Below the pieces are notes generated by a model that saw nothing but the letters and a program-made list of their open reading frames with translations, made no database searches and had not been told where the DNA came from. The position numbers and the translations under genes were made by a program. A stretch of DNA of 39,611 bases from Thiotrichaceae bacterium (GTDB taxonomy: Bacteria > Pseudomonadota > Gammaproteobacteria > Thiotrichales > Thiotrichaceae), in NCBI GenBank assembly GCA_026991755.1, contig JALXAX010000177.1:1-39611 (forward strand). The letters run 5' to 3'. This document shows positions 25,969 to 35,200 of this stretch, piece by piece; positions within the stretch are counted from its first letter, which is position 1, and each line of letters opens with the position of its first letter.

Positions 25969-27552
25969 ATGAAAATTCAACAGGGTTATTCTAAAGCGAG
26001 TCCTAATTTAAAAGCAGGTTCTTCGGCCTTATCATCTAATCAGTCGCATCATTTTGGGAGAGGCAGGAAGGGAGCACAGCAACCAAGCTATGATCAAAAT
26101 GTACTGTATCAACTGATTCTTCAACTAATCTTTCTTTTATTGTCACAGTTGTTAGGTAAAAAGAATGAGGGTGATGGAAATGATAATACAAATAATGATG
26201 ATGCAGCGACTACACTAGATGGCAGACCTATCGACTATACCTTTTCTGAAAATGCAGCAGGTAATTTGATTGCTAATAACGCTCAGTCAGGTGAGCAGCG
26301 TTCATTTAGTGATGAAGATAATATTACCTTTAGCGGTGTTACAGACAAGAGTTATACAAGCGATGAGTTATTAGATAACAAATCCTTAACCAACCGACGC
26401 GATATCAGCATTTATGGTGATGTTGAAAACAACCGCTTGCTAGTGATGAAGCTGTCTACTATGGAGTTATTACAAGAGATTCCTGTTGATGGAATGAATG
26501 TATATAGTACGGATTACGTAACTCCTGATAAATCTATCATCACCCCGCGTGGCAGTAGTTTTGTACAAGTACTCAATCGTGATGATGAAGGCGTTTTTTC
26601 AACAGGTAAGAAAATCGACTTACCCTTTAACCCCAGAACACCTAACAGAAACAATGAAAACGGCTTACTTTTATACAGTGGTGCAGACAAACCCATGTTT
26701 GCGTTGATTGACAAAGATACTGATGAAGTTGTTGCCACAGGCGGCAGAAATGAAGTAACCCAAGGGACTTTTAGTAATTACGATAGCAAGTGGGCAACAG
26801 GTCATGCGCAATGGATCAATAGCGAACAGTTCTTGTTTTCTGATCGAGAAAATAAGGAAGTCTCACTCTATCAAGTCAGCAAACAGGGCGATAGCTGGGA
26901 TGTTAATAAAACAGATACAATAACATTACCGGGTTCTGTACATACCTTCTTTGGTAAACAAACGTCTAAAGATGGAAGTGCAACCACTATTTTAGTTCCA
27001 GGCGAGGGTAATAACAGTGTCGAAAATACCGATGCAAACCTCTATCGACTAAAAATTGAAGATGGTAAATTATCACTTGATGATCAGATAAACGTAGCAG
27101 GTGGATTGCATCATCCTGGTGTTCACCCCAGCGCTAATGTTATTTATGCACCGACCTCCAATGGTGAAGTGCAAATTATTGATCGCGAGTCTATGGACCT
27201 TATAAGTACCGTCGAAGCAGGTAAAGGAGCAGGGCATGTGGTGTTTATACCTGAAAGAAACTTAGCGCTTATCGTTAATCATGAAGATACCTTTATGACA
27301 GCCATTGATATGCGAACGCATGAAAAAATCAAAGACTTTGAAGTAGCTATTGATGATCCCAATCATAGCTCTTCACTTCAAGCGCATACAGGGCGTGTGA
27401 GTGCTGATAAAAAATATTTCTATAACTTTGGCAGTGATAGTGGCACCTTCTTTAGGGTTGATCTAGATACCCTGGAAGTCGATAAGACAGTCTATACAGG
27501 CGGTGTGCCTAAGCAGGCTAGCCAACCCGGTGAACTGGGTGCGGATTATTAG
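25969..27552 (+). CDS. Beta-propeller-like protein, unknown function
   Basis: From the start at 25969 (GGGAG 7 nt upstream; a frame opening at 25915 lacks this) the product has about 527 residues. The first 45 are polar and basic. Then comes a hydrophobic run QLILQLIFLLLSQLLGKK (about 48-65), perhaps a membrane anchor, and an acidic Asn/Asp-rich linker. The rest consists of repeated beta segments like YVTN/cytochrome-d1-type propellers (NRLLVMKLSTMELLQEIPVDG, AKGAGHVVFIPERN-like, GEVQIIDRESMDLISTVEAG). His residues recur at similar places in successive blades: TGHAQW, VHTFFG, LHHPGVHP, GHVVF, NHEDT, QAHTGRVS. They may line the central channel and hold a metal or haem. I do not recognise a named family. 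A terminator follows. Confidence 0.75.
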   Translation: MKIQQGYSKASPNLKAGSSALSSNQSHHFGRGRKGAQQPSYDQNVLYQLILQLIFLLLSQLLGKKNEGDGNDNTNNDDAATTLDGRPIDYTFSENAAGNLIANNAQSGEQRSFSDEDNITFSGVTDKSYTSDELLDNKSLTNRRDISIYGDVENNRLLVMKLSTMELLQEIPVDGMNVYSTDYVTPDKSIITPRGSSFVQVLNRDDEGVFSTGKKIDLPFNPRTPNRNNENGLLLYSGADKPMFALIDKDTDEVVATGGRNEVTQGTFSNYDSKWATGHAQWINSEQFLFSDRENKEVSLYQVSKQGDSWDVNKTDTITLPGSVHTFFGKQTSKDGSATTILVPGEGNNSVENTDANLYRLKIEDGKLSLDDQINVAGGLHHPGVHPSANVIYAPTSNGEVQIIDRESMDLISTVEAGKGAGHVVFIPERNLALIVNHEDTFMTAIDMRTHEKIKDFEVAIDDPNHSSSLQAHTGRVSADKKYFYNFGSDSGTFFRVDLDTLEVDKTVYTGGVPKQASQPGELGADY

Positions 27553-27568
27553 TCTTTAAGTTAGGGTG

Positions 27569-27630
27569 CCTGTGTATACATTTCGATTGAGCAGTGCCGC
27601 TTAATCGAAGTATGCACAGGTAGGGTTTTT
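27569..27630 (+). terminator. Terminator after the propeller gene
   Basis: CCTGTG (27569) and CACAGG (27615) form the base of an imperfect stem whose upper part pairs TTCGATT with AATCGAA. GGGTTTTT follows at 27623-27630. It lies 17 bp after the stop codon. Confidence 0.65.
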
Positions 27631-27673
27631 CATACTATTGAATGTCACGGGTTGGGTTAGGGCTCTTCAATGC

Positions 27674-27798
27674 TATTAATCGTTGCATAAGTTTTTACAT
27701 ACAAGCACCGCCTTCGACTCCGCTCAGGCTACAGAGTAGCACCCTGAGCGCAGTCGAAGGGCGCGGTTTTACTGAATATACTTTTGCAACTATTAATA
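27674..27798 (+). mobile_element. MITE family F1, copy 2
   Basis: A 125-bp element. The left end TATTAATCGTTGCATAAGT and the inverted right end TATTAATAGTTGCAAAAGT match at 17 of 19. A central hairpin has arms CCTTCGACTCCGCTCAGG and CCTGAGCGCAGTCGAAGG around CTACAGAGTAGCAC. A terminal TA on both sides would suit a TA target duplication (IS630/mariner-like). That is inference. Confidence 0.9.
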
Positions 27799-27821
27799 TC
27801 TGGAAGTGAGACTTTAGAGCT

Positions 27822-27943
27822 TGTGAAAGTATTCATATGTAGAAGGGTGTGCCGACGGAGGAGGCGCACCGTTTATCATGCACTTATGGTGCGCTTCGTA
27901 CCTCAGCACACCCTACAAACAGCATTTTTTAATGCTTGCACAG
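27822..27943 (+). mobile_element. Palindromic element family F4, copy 1
   Basis: About 122 bp. It shares the left end GTGAAAGTATTCATATGTAG and the hairpin arms (GGTGTGCCGACGGAGGAGGC against its near-complement ending CAGCACACCCTAC) with the copy at 31425. It lies only 23 bp from the F1 element on its left. Confidence 0.8.
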
Positions 27944-27981
27944 CCTCTTTAGTCTCGCCAATGTATCTTCGTAGCCCAGTA

Positions 27982-28006
27982 CTGGCGGGACTGAAGTCCT
28001 ACTTCC
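27982..28006 (-). repeat. Small 25-bp palindromic repeat, copy 1
   Basis: On the minus strand GGAAGTAGGACTTCAGTCCC and then GCCAG. It matches the copy at 38507 at 22 of 25 positions. Two of the three differences fall on paired positions of the GGACT-TC-AGTCC stem and preserve pairing. Confidence 0.6.
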
Positions 28007-28024
28007 AAGTATATTTACCCCTAA

Positions 28025-28150
28025 TATTAATCGTTGCATAAGTCTTTACATACAAGCACCGCCTTCGACTCCGCTCAGGCTCCAGAGTAGCACCCTGAGC
28101 GGAGTCGAAGGGTGCGGTTTTTACTGAACATACTTTTGCAACTATTAATA
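28025..28150 (+). mobile_element. MITE family F1, copy 3
   Basis: 126 bp, the same orientation and termini as copy 2, which lies 226 bp to its left. The central arms CCTTCGACTCCGCTCAGG and CCTGAGCGGAGTCGAAGG are perfectly complementary. Confidence 0.9.
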
Positions 28151-28353
28151 AGTTAACAATCATTAGCATTGAACAGCCCTGCGGGTTGGGTAGGTCGGGT
28201 AAGGAACGCTACCCGATAAAATGTTGAATGATATTTCATTTCAAATCATTCGCTTTGAATCAAGTCTGCGGCTCTTTAACGATCATAAGCCTATTTTTTA
28301 ATTTTCATTTAATACAGTCTCGTTATACTTTCGCCCATCTTAATTAGACATTA

Positions 28354-28471
28354 GGGCACCTCTATTAATTCATGGTTCGTTTTGCTGAGATTAGAATCTG
28401 CTGAAGCTTCTAAGTTTTGCTAAAGCTCAGCCAAGTCACAGCAACTCCGACCAAAATTAATAGAGTTACCC
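28354..28471 (+). mobile_element. MITE family F3, copy 4 (short form)
   Basis: 118 bp, with termini GGGCACCTCTATTAATTC and (inverted) GGGTAACTCTATTAATTT, flanked by a perfect 4-bp duplication ATTA (28350-28353, 28472-28475). The first 48 bp closely match the plus-strand left end of copy 2; the middle is shorter. It ends 24 bp before the cytochrome start codon, so it sits in that gene's promoter or leader region. Between it and copy 3 of F1 (28151-28353) nothing else is recognised. Confidence 0.87.
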
Positions 28472-28495
28472 ATTAATCCAGATATAGGGAAAGTT

Positions 28496-28960
28496 ATGAA
28501 AAATGTAAAAGTACTTTGGGTCATTATTATCTTACTATTGGTTCTCTCAGCTACGTTGATCAATAAGTTTGTGAGTGGGAGTGTTGAACCTTCTGAGGAT
28601 GGCAGAACATCTGTCGTGCTAACAAAAGATGAGCGCAATCTAGTTTTAAATGAGATGCGTGCATTCTTAGTGAGTGTGCAAGGTGTAAGCCAGGCTATTA
28701 CTAATGATGATATGGAAACAGTAGCAGAGTTAGCGCATAAGGCGGGTATGGTTGCCGAAGAGGGCACTCCTGGTTCTTTATTGCAAAAGATACCTCTGGG
28801 GATGAAGCAATTAGGTTTTGGTACGCGTAAGAAATTTGATGAAATTTCAGAAACGGCATCAACGCTTAAAGATGCGGATTTGGCGAGAACACAGTTAGAT
28901 GCATTAATGAATAATTGTATTGCTTGTCATGCTATTTATCGTTTGCCCGAGCCTCAGTAA
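28496..28960 (+). CDS. Cytochrome c'-like (class II) cytochrome c
   Basis: A 154-residue membrane-anchored or secreted cytochrome. An N-terminal hydrophobic helix (about residues 6-24) carries no clear cleavage site. The single c-type haem site is near the C-terminus, Cys141-Ile-Ala-Cys144-His145, as in class II cytochromes c (c' and c-556). The four-helix layout fits, with Met54 (LNEMRAFLVSVQG) a candidate distal ligand in the first helix. The ribosome site AGGGA is close. It probably transfers electrons in the periplasm or binds a small gas ligand. It stands alone, preceded by a mobile element and followed by an inverted repeat. Confidence 0.82.
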   Translation: MKNVKVLWVIIILLLVLSATLINKFVSGSVEPSEDGRTSVVLTKDERNLVLNEMRAFLVSVQGVSQAITNDDMETVAELAHKAGMVAEEGTPGSLLQKIPLGMKQLGFGTRKKFDEISETASTLKDADLARTQLDALMNNCIACHAIYRLPEPQ

Positions 28961-28971
28961 TAAATTCTATT

Positions 28972-29027
28972 TCACATAAATGCAGGTTTTATGACTCCAT
29001 CGGACAAATAAACCCTGATTTATGTGA
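28972..29027 (+). terminator. Inverted repeat after the cytochrome gene
   Basis: TCACATAAATGCAGGTTTTA near 28972 pairs imperfectly with AAACCCTGATTTATGTGA ending at 29027 (stem about 18 bp, loop about 18). No T-run follows, so termination is not certain. Between here and hppA (29028-29344) only a degenerate F3-like remnant is seen. Confidence 0.5.
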
Positions 29028-29268
29028 TTTCAATCAGCCAAGTTAGACCGAGTATAAATAATAGTTACGTCTCTAAAGTAAAACAGGTAAAAATGTACTA
29101 CGGTTTAGTAAGGTGGATGTGTCTAGCTATTTGCAATCTGTAATTGTGAATAGTGGTACTCAAACCATTTCATCTACAACAAAACCAATCATTTCACTTT
29201 TTGAGCCTTGCGTAGAAGGTATAACAAACCTTGTTCTATTTGTTAACCTTGTATGTGAGTCTCCTTGA

Positions 29269-29320
29269 GGAGTCTCTGATTAAGTCCAGCTTAAATAATT
29301 AGACTTGTTTTAGAGTTTCC
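29269..29320 (+). repeat. Degenerate F3-type terminal repeats
   Basis: GGAGTCTCTGATTAAGTC at 29269 matches the F3 left end (GGAATCTCTGATCAAGTC). GAGTTTCC at 29313-29320 is a weak match to the inverted right end. It looks like a 52-bp internally deleted and decayed copy, just upstream of hppA. Confidence 0.4.
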
Positions 29321-29344
29321 TTTTAACCAACTAGAGGATTGTTT

Positions 29345-31396
29345 ATGTATATGGGTCTCGCTATCGCAATTGGCTGTTCTTTGCTAGCACTTGCTTACGG
29401 TTTCTACACTATTAAATGGGTACTTGATAAACCTGATGGTACGGATGAGATGCGAGAAATCGCTAAATCTATCCAAGAGGGTTCTTCCGCTTATTTCAAA
29501 CGACAATATACGGCTATAGGCATAGTAGGCGTTATTCTTTTTGTCGCATTATGGCTGGTATTAGGTGGTCTAACAGCGGTGGGTTTTCTTATCGGAGCAG
29601 TCTTTTCTGGGCTGGCTGGCTTTATCGGCATGTATGTGGCGGTTCGAGCCAATGTGCGTACTACAGAAGCGGCTAAAGGCGGTTTAAATGAAGCTATGCA
29701 GGTTGCTTTTAAAGGCGGTGCAATTACAGGAATGCTGGTCGTTGGGCTAGGTTTACTGGGTGTTACCATCTTTTTAATCTTATTGGCTTGGTTGCGACCA
29801 GAAAATGGTGCGCCAGATTTGGCGCCATTGATTGGACTAGCTTTTGGTGGATCATTAATCTCCATCTTTGCACGATTAGGAGGCGGCATTTTTACCAAAG
29901 GAGCTGACGTAGGCGCAGACTTGGTGGGTAAGGTCGAAGTAGGTATCCCAGAGGATGATCCACGTAATCCAGCGGTTATTGCCGATAACGTAGGTGATAA
30001 TGTCGGTGACTGTGCAGGTATGGCGGCTGATTTATTCGAAACCTATGCGGTTACCATTATCGCTACCCTGATGCTAGCAGCTTTAACATTTGGTGTGGGT
30101 AGTAATGCTGTTATTTATCCTTTAGTGCTTGGTGCCGTTTCAATTGTTGCATCAATTGTAGGGACGTTTTTTGTCTCTGTAGGCGATGATGGCAAAGTCA
30201 TGAAAGGTTTGTATCGTGGGCTTATCGTATCGGGTGTGCTAGCGGCGTTGTTCTTTTACCCCGTGACGGCTTGGTTAATGAACGGCGTGAGTAGCTTGGA
30301 AGGTATTGTCTATTCGACGAGTTCCATCTATTTGTCAGCGGTGGTTGGCTTGGTCGTGACAGCGTTATTGGTTGTGGTTACTGACTATTACACTTCAACG
30401 GAGTTCAAGCCTGTAAAGCATCTGGCAGAATCTTCTACCACAGGCCATGGAACTAATGTGATAGCGGGTCTTGCTATCTCTATGAAGTCAACAGCAGCTC
30501 CCGTTATCGTCATCTGTTTTGGTATTTATTTCGCTCATGAATTAGCAGGTTTGTTCGGTATTGCCATTGCGGCAACAGGAATGCTTTCCATGACAGGGAT
30601 AGTTGTAGCGATGGATGCCTTTGGCCCCGTTACGGATAACGCGGGTGGAATTGCTGAAATGGCAAATTTACCTGAAGAAATCAGAACAAGAACCGATGCG
30701 TTGGATGCGGTAGGTAATACCACTAAAGCGGTTACAAAAGGCTATGCGATTGGCTCAGCCGCGCTTGCCGCACTAGTGTTGTTCGCTGACTTTACCCACG
30801 GTTTGGATGCGTTGCAAAAAGGAGGTGTCTTCACCTTTGATCTGTCTAATCACATGGTCATCATTGGTTTATTTATTGGCGGTATGATTCCCTTCTTATT
30901 TGCTGCAATGGCGATGGAAGCAGTAGGTCGTGCAGCGAGTGCTGTGGTGATAGAAGTGCGTCGTCAGTTTAAAGAGATGCCAGGTATTATGGACTATACA
31001 CAGAGACCTGATTATTCCAAAGCGGTTGATCTACTGACTAAATCTGCGATAAAAGAGATGGTTATTCCTTCTTTATTGCCTGTGTTGATCCCTATCGTTG
31101 TGGGCTTGTTACTAGGTGCTCAAGCACTGGGTGGCTTGTTAATCGGTACGATTGTAACAGGTTTATTCTTGGCTATATCAATGACAACAGGTGGTGGCGC
31201 TTGGGATAATGCGAAGAAGTATATTGAAGATGGTCACTTCGGTGGAAAAGGCTCTGAGGCGCATAAAGCCGCAGTGACAGGTGACACCGTTGGCGACCCC
31301 TACAAAGATACTGCAGGCCCTGCTATTAACCCATTGATTAAGATTATCAATATTGTAGCGCTGTTGATTATTCCGCTTCTACCTTTGGCTGCTTGA
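29345..31396 (+). CDS. hppA: K+-independent proton-pumping pyrophosphatase
   Basis: This integral membrane pyrophosphatase (about 16 helices, 683 aa) couples hydrolysis of pyrophosphate to proton export. The substrate site reads [20 protein letters not shown] and [20 protein letters not shown] (about 188-232); the C-terminal acidic motif is [18 protein letters not shown]. In [20 protein letters not shown], Lys461 and Thr464 take the places held by Ala in K+-dependent enzymes, so this is the K+-independent, H+-pumping class. The ATG at 29345 has AGAGGA 6 nt upstream; a TTG two codons earlier is less likely. It lets the cell save energy from pyrophosphate made in biosynthesis. Confidence 0.95.
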   Translation: MYMGLAIAIGCSLLALAYGFYTIKWVLDKPDGTDEMREIAKSIQEGSSAYFKRQYTAIGIVGVILFVALWLVLGGLTAVGFLIGAVFSGLAGFIGMYVAVRANVRTTEAAKGGLNEAMQVAFKGGAITGMLVVGLGLLGVTIFLILLAWLRPENGAPDLAPLIGLAFGGSLISIFARLGGGIFTKGADVGADLVGKVEVGIPEDDPRNPAVIADNVGDNVGDCAGMAADLFETYAVTIIATLMLAALTFGVGSNAVIYPLVLGAVSIVASIVGTFFVSVGDDGKVMKGLYRGLIVSGVLAALFFYPVTAWLMNGVSSLEGIVYSTSSIYLSAVVGLVVTALLVVVTDYYTSTEFKPVKHLAESSTTGHGTNVIAGLAISMKSTAAPVIVICFGIYFAHELAGLFGIAIAATGMLSMTGIVVAMDAFGPVTDNAGGIAEMANLPEEIRTRTDALDAVGNTTKAVTKGYAIGSAALAALVLFADFTHGLDALQKGGVFTFDLSNHMVIIGLFIGGMIPFLFAAMAMEAVGRAASAVVIEVRRQFKEMPGIMDYTQRPDYSKAVDLLTKSAIKEMVIPSLLPVLIPIVVGLLLGAQALGGLLIGTIVTGLFLAISMTTGGGAWDNAKKYIEDGHFGGKGSEAHKAAVTGDTVGDPYKDTAGPAINPLIKIINIVALLIIPLLPLAA

Positions 31397-31424
31397 TAGC
31401 CGATTACTCCCTCTCTAGGAGGCT

Positions 31425-31543
31425 GTGAAAGTATTCATATGTAGGGTGTGCTGACGGAGGAAGCGCACCGTTTATCATGCACCTATTATGGTGCGCTTCG
31501 TGCCTCAGCACACCCTACAAACAGCATTTTTCAATACTTTCAA
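31425..31543 (+). mobile_element. Palindromic element family F4, copy 2
   Basis: About 119 bp. The left end GTGAAAGTATTCATATGTAG is the same as at 27822, and the inverted right end reads TTGAAAGTATTG. The central arms GTAGGGTGTGCTGACGGAGG and its near-complement enclose a second stem GCGCACC/GGTGCGC. It follows hppA by 28 bp and may end its transcript. Confidence 0.8.
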
Positions 31544-31621
31544 GTCTCTAAGGGGAGGGAACTAATAATCTACCTGATTAGCCATTATGTCAGTGTCTTT
31601 AAATATTTCAGCTTAGAAAAA

Positions 31622-32011
31622 TCAAGGAAGCTGTACTTTCTGTGGAGCTTCCCAACCTTCTTTTCTATGTTCTGCTACAACCGTAGTATAAACACCACCA
31701 CGCACATTAAACTCAGCCGTCAAACGCATAAAGCGAGGCTTAGTAGCCTTCACCAAGTCGGCTAATATCTCATTAGTAACCGCTTCATGAAAACTCCCTT
31801 CATCTCTGAATGACCAGATATATAGCTTGTAGGCTTTTAGCTCTACACATAGCTCATCAGGTACATACTCCAAACGCAACTCGGCAAAATCAGGCTGGCC
31901 TGTTTTTGGGCATAGACAAGTAAATTCGGGCGTTGAAATACGAATGGTATAATCCACGTCCGTTTGTGGATTAGGAAAAGTCTCCAATTCTTTTGAAGGT
32001 AATGTGCTCAT
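31622..32011 (-). CDS. queF: NADPH-dependent preQ1 synthase, QueF type I
   Basis: Reduces the nitrile of preQ0 to the amine preQ1 in queuosine synthesis for tRNA. The short single-domain form (129 aa) is the type I enzyme. Cys34 in [13 protein letters not shown] forms the thioimide with substrate and Asp41 is the proton donor. The NADPH and substrate segment [20 protein letters not shown] is intact. The ribosome site is AGGA 8 nt before the ATG. No other que gene is nearby. Confidence 0.93.
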   Translation of the reverse strand: MSTLPSKELETFPNPQTDVDYTIRISTPEFTCLCPKTGQPDFAELRLEYVPDELCVELKAYKLYIWSFRDEGSFHEAVTNEILADLVKATKPRFMRLTAEFNVRGGVYTTVVAEHRKEGWEAPQKVQLP

Positions 32012-32091
32012 TAAGTGAATCCTTTAGGTTACAATTACGCGCATTGTATCGCATTTTAACTTGCCCCATAATAGCCACTTTTATATTATTA

Positions 32092-32250
32092 GAGACCTTT
32101 GCATGAAAGGATGGCGAGAGAGAAATGAGCGTAATTTCATCTATTTCTGCTAAAAAAGAGGGTAATAGCCGAGCTATTGGCCGAATTTTTAGCAGAAATA
32201 GAGGGAATTCAAGCCATTTATATCCGCCATATCTTTCGTGCAAAGGTCTC
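32092..32250 (-). mobile_element. MITE family F2, copy 2
   Basis: 159 bp, exactly as long as copy 1 at 23164 but inverted. The termini are GAGACCTTTGCATGAAAG on the left and (inverted) GAGACCTTTGCACGAAAG on the right. Its inner arms are TTTCTGCTAAAAA and TTTTTAGCAGAAA, where copy 1 has TTTTGTCTAAAAA and TTTTTAGACAAAA, so both arms changed together. It fills the gap between queF and smc, 35 bp before the smc start. Confidence 0.87.
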
Positions 32251-32284
32251 TATTAGCAACCCTAAATAGGAAACACCCCATCTA

Positions 32285-35200
32285 GTGCGCCTCAGCAAAA
32301 TCAAACTTGCAGGATTCAAATCCTTCGTTGACCCCACCACGATAGACCTACGCAGTAATCTGACAGGCATTGTTGGGCCTAATGGTTGTGGAAAATCTAA
32401 TACGATTGATGCGGTACGTTGGGTGATGGGCGAAAGCAGTGCCAAGCACTTGCGTGGTAGCTCGATGGAAGATGTCATCTTTAATGGCTCGGCTGCACGT
32501 AAACCTGTAGGTCAGGCCTCGGTAGAGCTGATTTTTGATAACAGCGATGCCTCTTTAGGAGGGGAGTATGCCAAATTCACTGAAATTGCGATTAAACGTC
32601 AGGTAACGCGTGAAGGTTCCTCCAAATATTTTCTTAATGGTTCGAAATGTAGAAGACGCGATATAACCGATATCTTTCTAGGCACAGGTTTAGGGCCAAG
32701 AAGCTACGCCATTATCGAACAGGGCATGATCTCACGTTTAATTGATGCCAAGCCTGAAGAATTACGTGTTTATCTGGAAGAGGCTGCGGGTATTTCTAAA
32801 TACCGTCAACGTCGTCGTGAGACTGAAAATCGTATGCGACATACGCGTGAAAACCTGGATAGGTTGAGTGACTTACGTGAAGAAATAGATAAACACCTCA
32901 AACAGTTAAAACGCCAAGCCAATGCAGCGGTGCGTTACAAAGACTATAAAGAATCTGAGCGCTTGTATGAGGCGGAGCTGCTTATCCTGCGGTTACAGGA
33001 CATTCGCAAGAGTGTAGAGCAACAAGAAGCCGAATTAGGTCAACAAAGTATTTTGCAGCAAGAGAAAATTGCTCATTTGCGTGAAGCTGAAACCTCCATT
33101 GAAGAGCAACGCAGTCAACACACAGAAGCGAATGATAAGCAAAACAAGATTCAAGGTGAGTTCTATAAACTAGGAGCTGAGATTTCTCGCATAGAACAAA
33201 CGATTAAGCATCAGCAAGAAGCGCAAGCACGTTTTGATCAGCAGTTTACGCATATCGAACAAGAGCTGGAAACTAGCCAAAAGCATTTGTCTGAAGATCA
33301 GGCAACTGCAAACTTTAGCCGTGGTGAAATCGAAACCAATCAACAGCTATTAGAAGAGCTGTCGGAAACCTTGGAAGAGAAGAAAATGTTATTCGAGGAG
33401 GCAGACTTTGCCTTATCTGAATGGCAAGAAAAGAATACTGCGCTACAGCAAGCGATTGCAGAACCCACTCAGCAAGCTCAAATAGAACGTGCCAAGATGG
33501 AGCAGATTGAACGACAAATTCAGCAGAATAAACAGCGCTTGGAACGTTTGGCTAGTGTTGATCAAGCGACTGATATTGATCATTTGCTAACTTCGATAGA
33601 AACTCATAAGACCGATTTGTTAATGGTCAAAACAGATTACAGTGCTGCAGAAAGCTCACTAGAGAATGCTAATAAAACGGCTGAAACGCTGGAGCTTGAA
33701 ATTAGAGAGCTACAGTCATCGCAAAATACATTGCGCTCTGAACAGCAATCACTAACAGGTCGCTTGTCATCTCTCAAAGCTTTACAGCAAGCCGCACTAG
33801 GCAAAGATAAACAAAAGGCGAATCATTGGTTAAAACAGAAAGGTTTAGATAAGAACACACGATTAGCCGAGTCTATACACATTGAAAGTGGTTGGGAAAA
33901 GGCATTAGAAACCGTGTTGGGTACTGATATTGAGTCTATTGAAATAGCTGATATAGATTCGCTGGGTAGTTTGATAACTGATTTACCTTCGGGTGTTTCG
34001 ATGTCTTTCTTTAGTACAGGTGATAGCCGTCATGCTAACCCTCATGATGATTCAACCTTGCTACTTAGCAAAGTCACTAAGCCCTCTGAAAGTGTCAGTC
34101 AGTTATTAGCAGGTATTTACTATGCGGATGATGTAACACAGGCGTTAAAGGCAAGAAACAGTCTGGCTAATAACGAATCCATTATTTGTAAGGATGGTGT
34201 TTGGCTGGGTAAAAACTGGCTGCGTGCATTATCGTCGGCGCCAAGTAGCTCAGGCAATAAAGAAGAGGGAGTCCTCAGCCGAGGTCGTGATATTAAAAGC
34301 CTAACTAAAGAGCTTGAAAGCATTACAGAGCAGTTGGAGCAACTAACGGAGTCGCTTGAAAACAAACAGTCACAACGTAAAGCGTTAAGCCAGCAACGAG
34401 CTGATTATCAAAACCAATATAACGAGTTACACCGCACGCAATCGCAGTTAGAAAGCACGGTTAATGCCTCGATGCAACGTATCGAACAGGCTCGCTTGCA
34501 GCAACAACAAAGTGTCAGTGAAAAAGAAGAAACTCAAGCGTTAATAGAAACGCTTGAGCAAGAACACATCGCTGCGACGGAAAGCAGAAACAAAGCCGTA
34601 ACGTTGGTAGAGTCGTTATCTGCCGAAAAAGAAAGCTTGCAACAACAGCAACAAGAATACTCTGAGCGCGCTAATACAATGCGCCAGCAGATGCAAGAAA
34701 GCCAAGCACAGCAGCAACAGTTACAGCATCAAACCGAATCACTAAAACAAACACTCAACCAATCAGAGCAGAATATAGCGCGCGCTAATGAGCGGCTCGA
34801 AGCGCTTTCAATGCGCCGCGAGCAATTGCAAGAAGAAGTGCTGCAATCGCAAACACCTTCAGAAGATTTCTCTGATAAGTTGGCAACTTTGCTACAACAA
34901 AGAACCGAAAGTGAAGAACAACTCAAGCTAGCGCGTACGGAGCTACAGACGATTGATCACACCATTCGAACCTTAAACGAGGAACGTATCAATCACGAAC
35001 ATGCGGTTGAAGCAGTGCGTGGCGTGATAGAAAAGATGAAGCTGACTTGGCAAGAGTCATCAGTTCGCATGAAAACTCTGATGGAACAGTTTGATGAGAC
35101 TGACTATGAACTTGAAGAGCTGGAAGCTAATCTAGCTGATGATGCCGATGTTGCGTCACATCAACGCCAGTTAGAAGCTATCAAAGGAAAAATCCAACGA

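Noticed and set aside
27784-28041. 85-codon frame between the propeller and cytochrome genes
   Set aside because: It is made of F1 and F4 element sequence and lacks a ribosome site.
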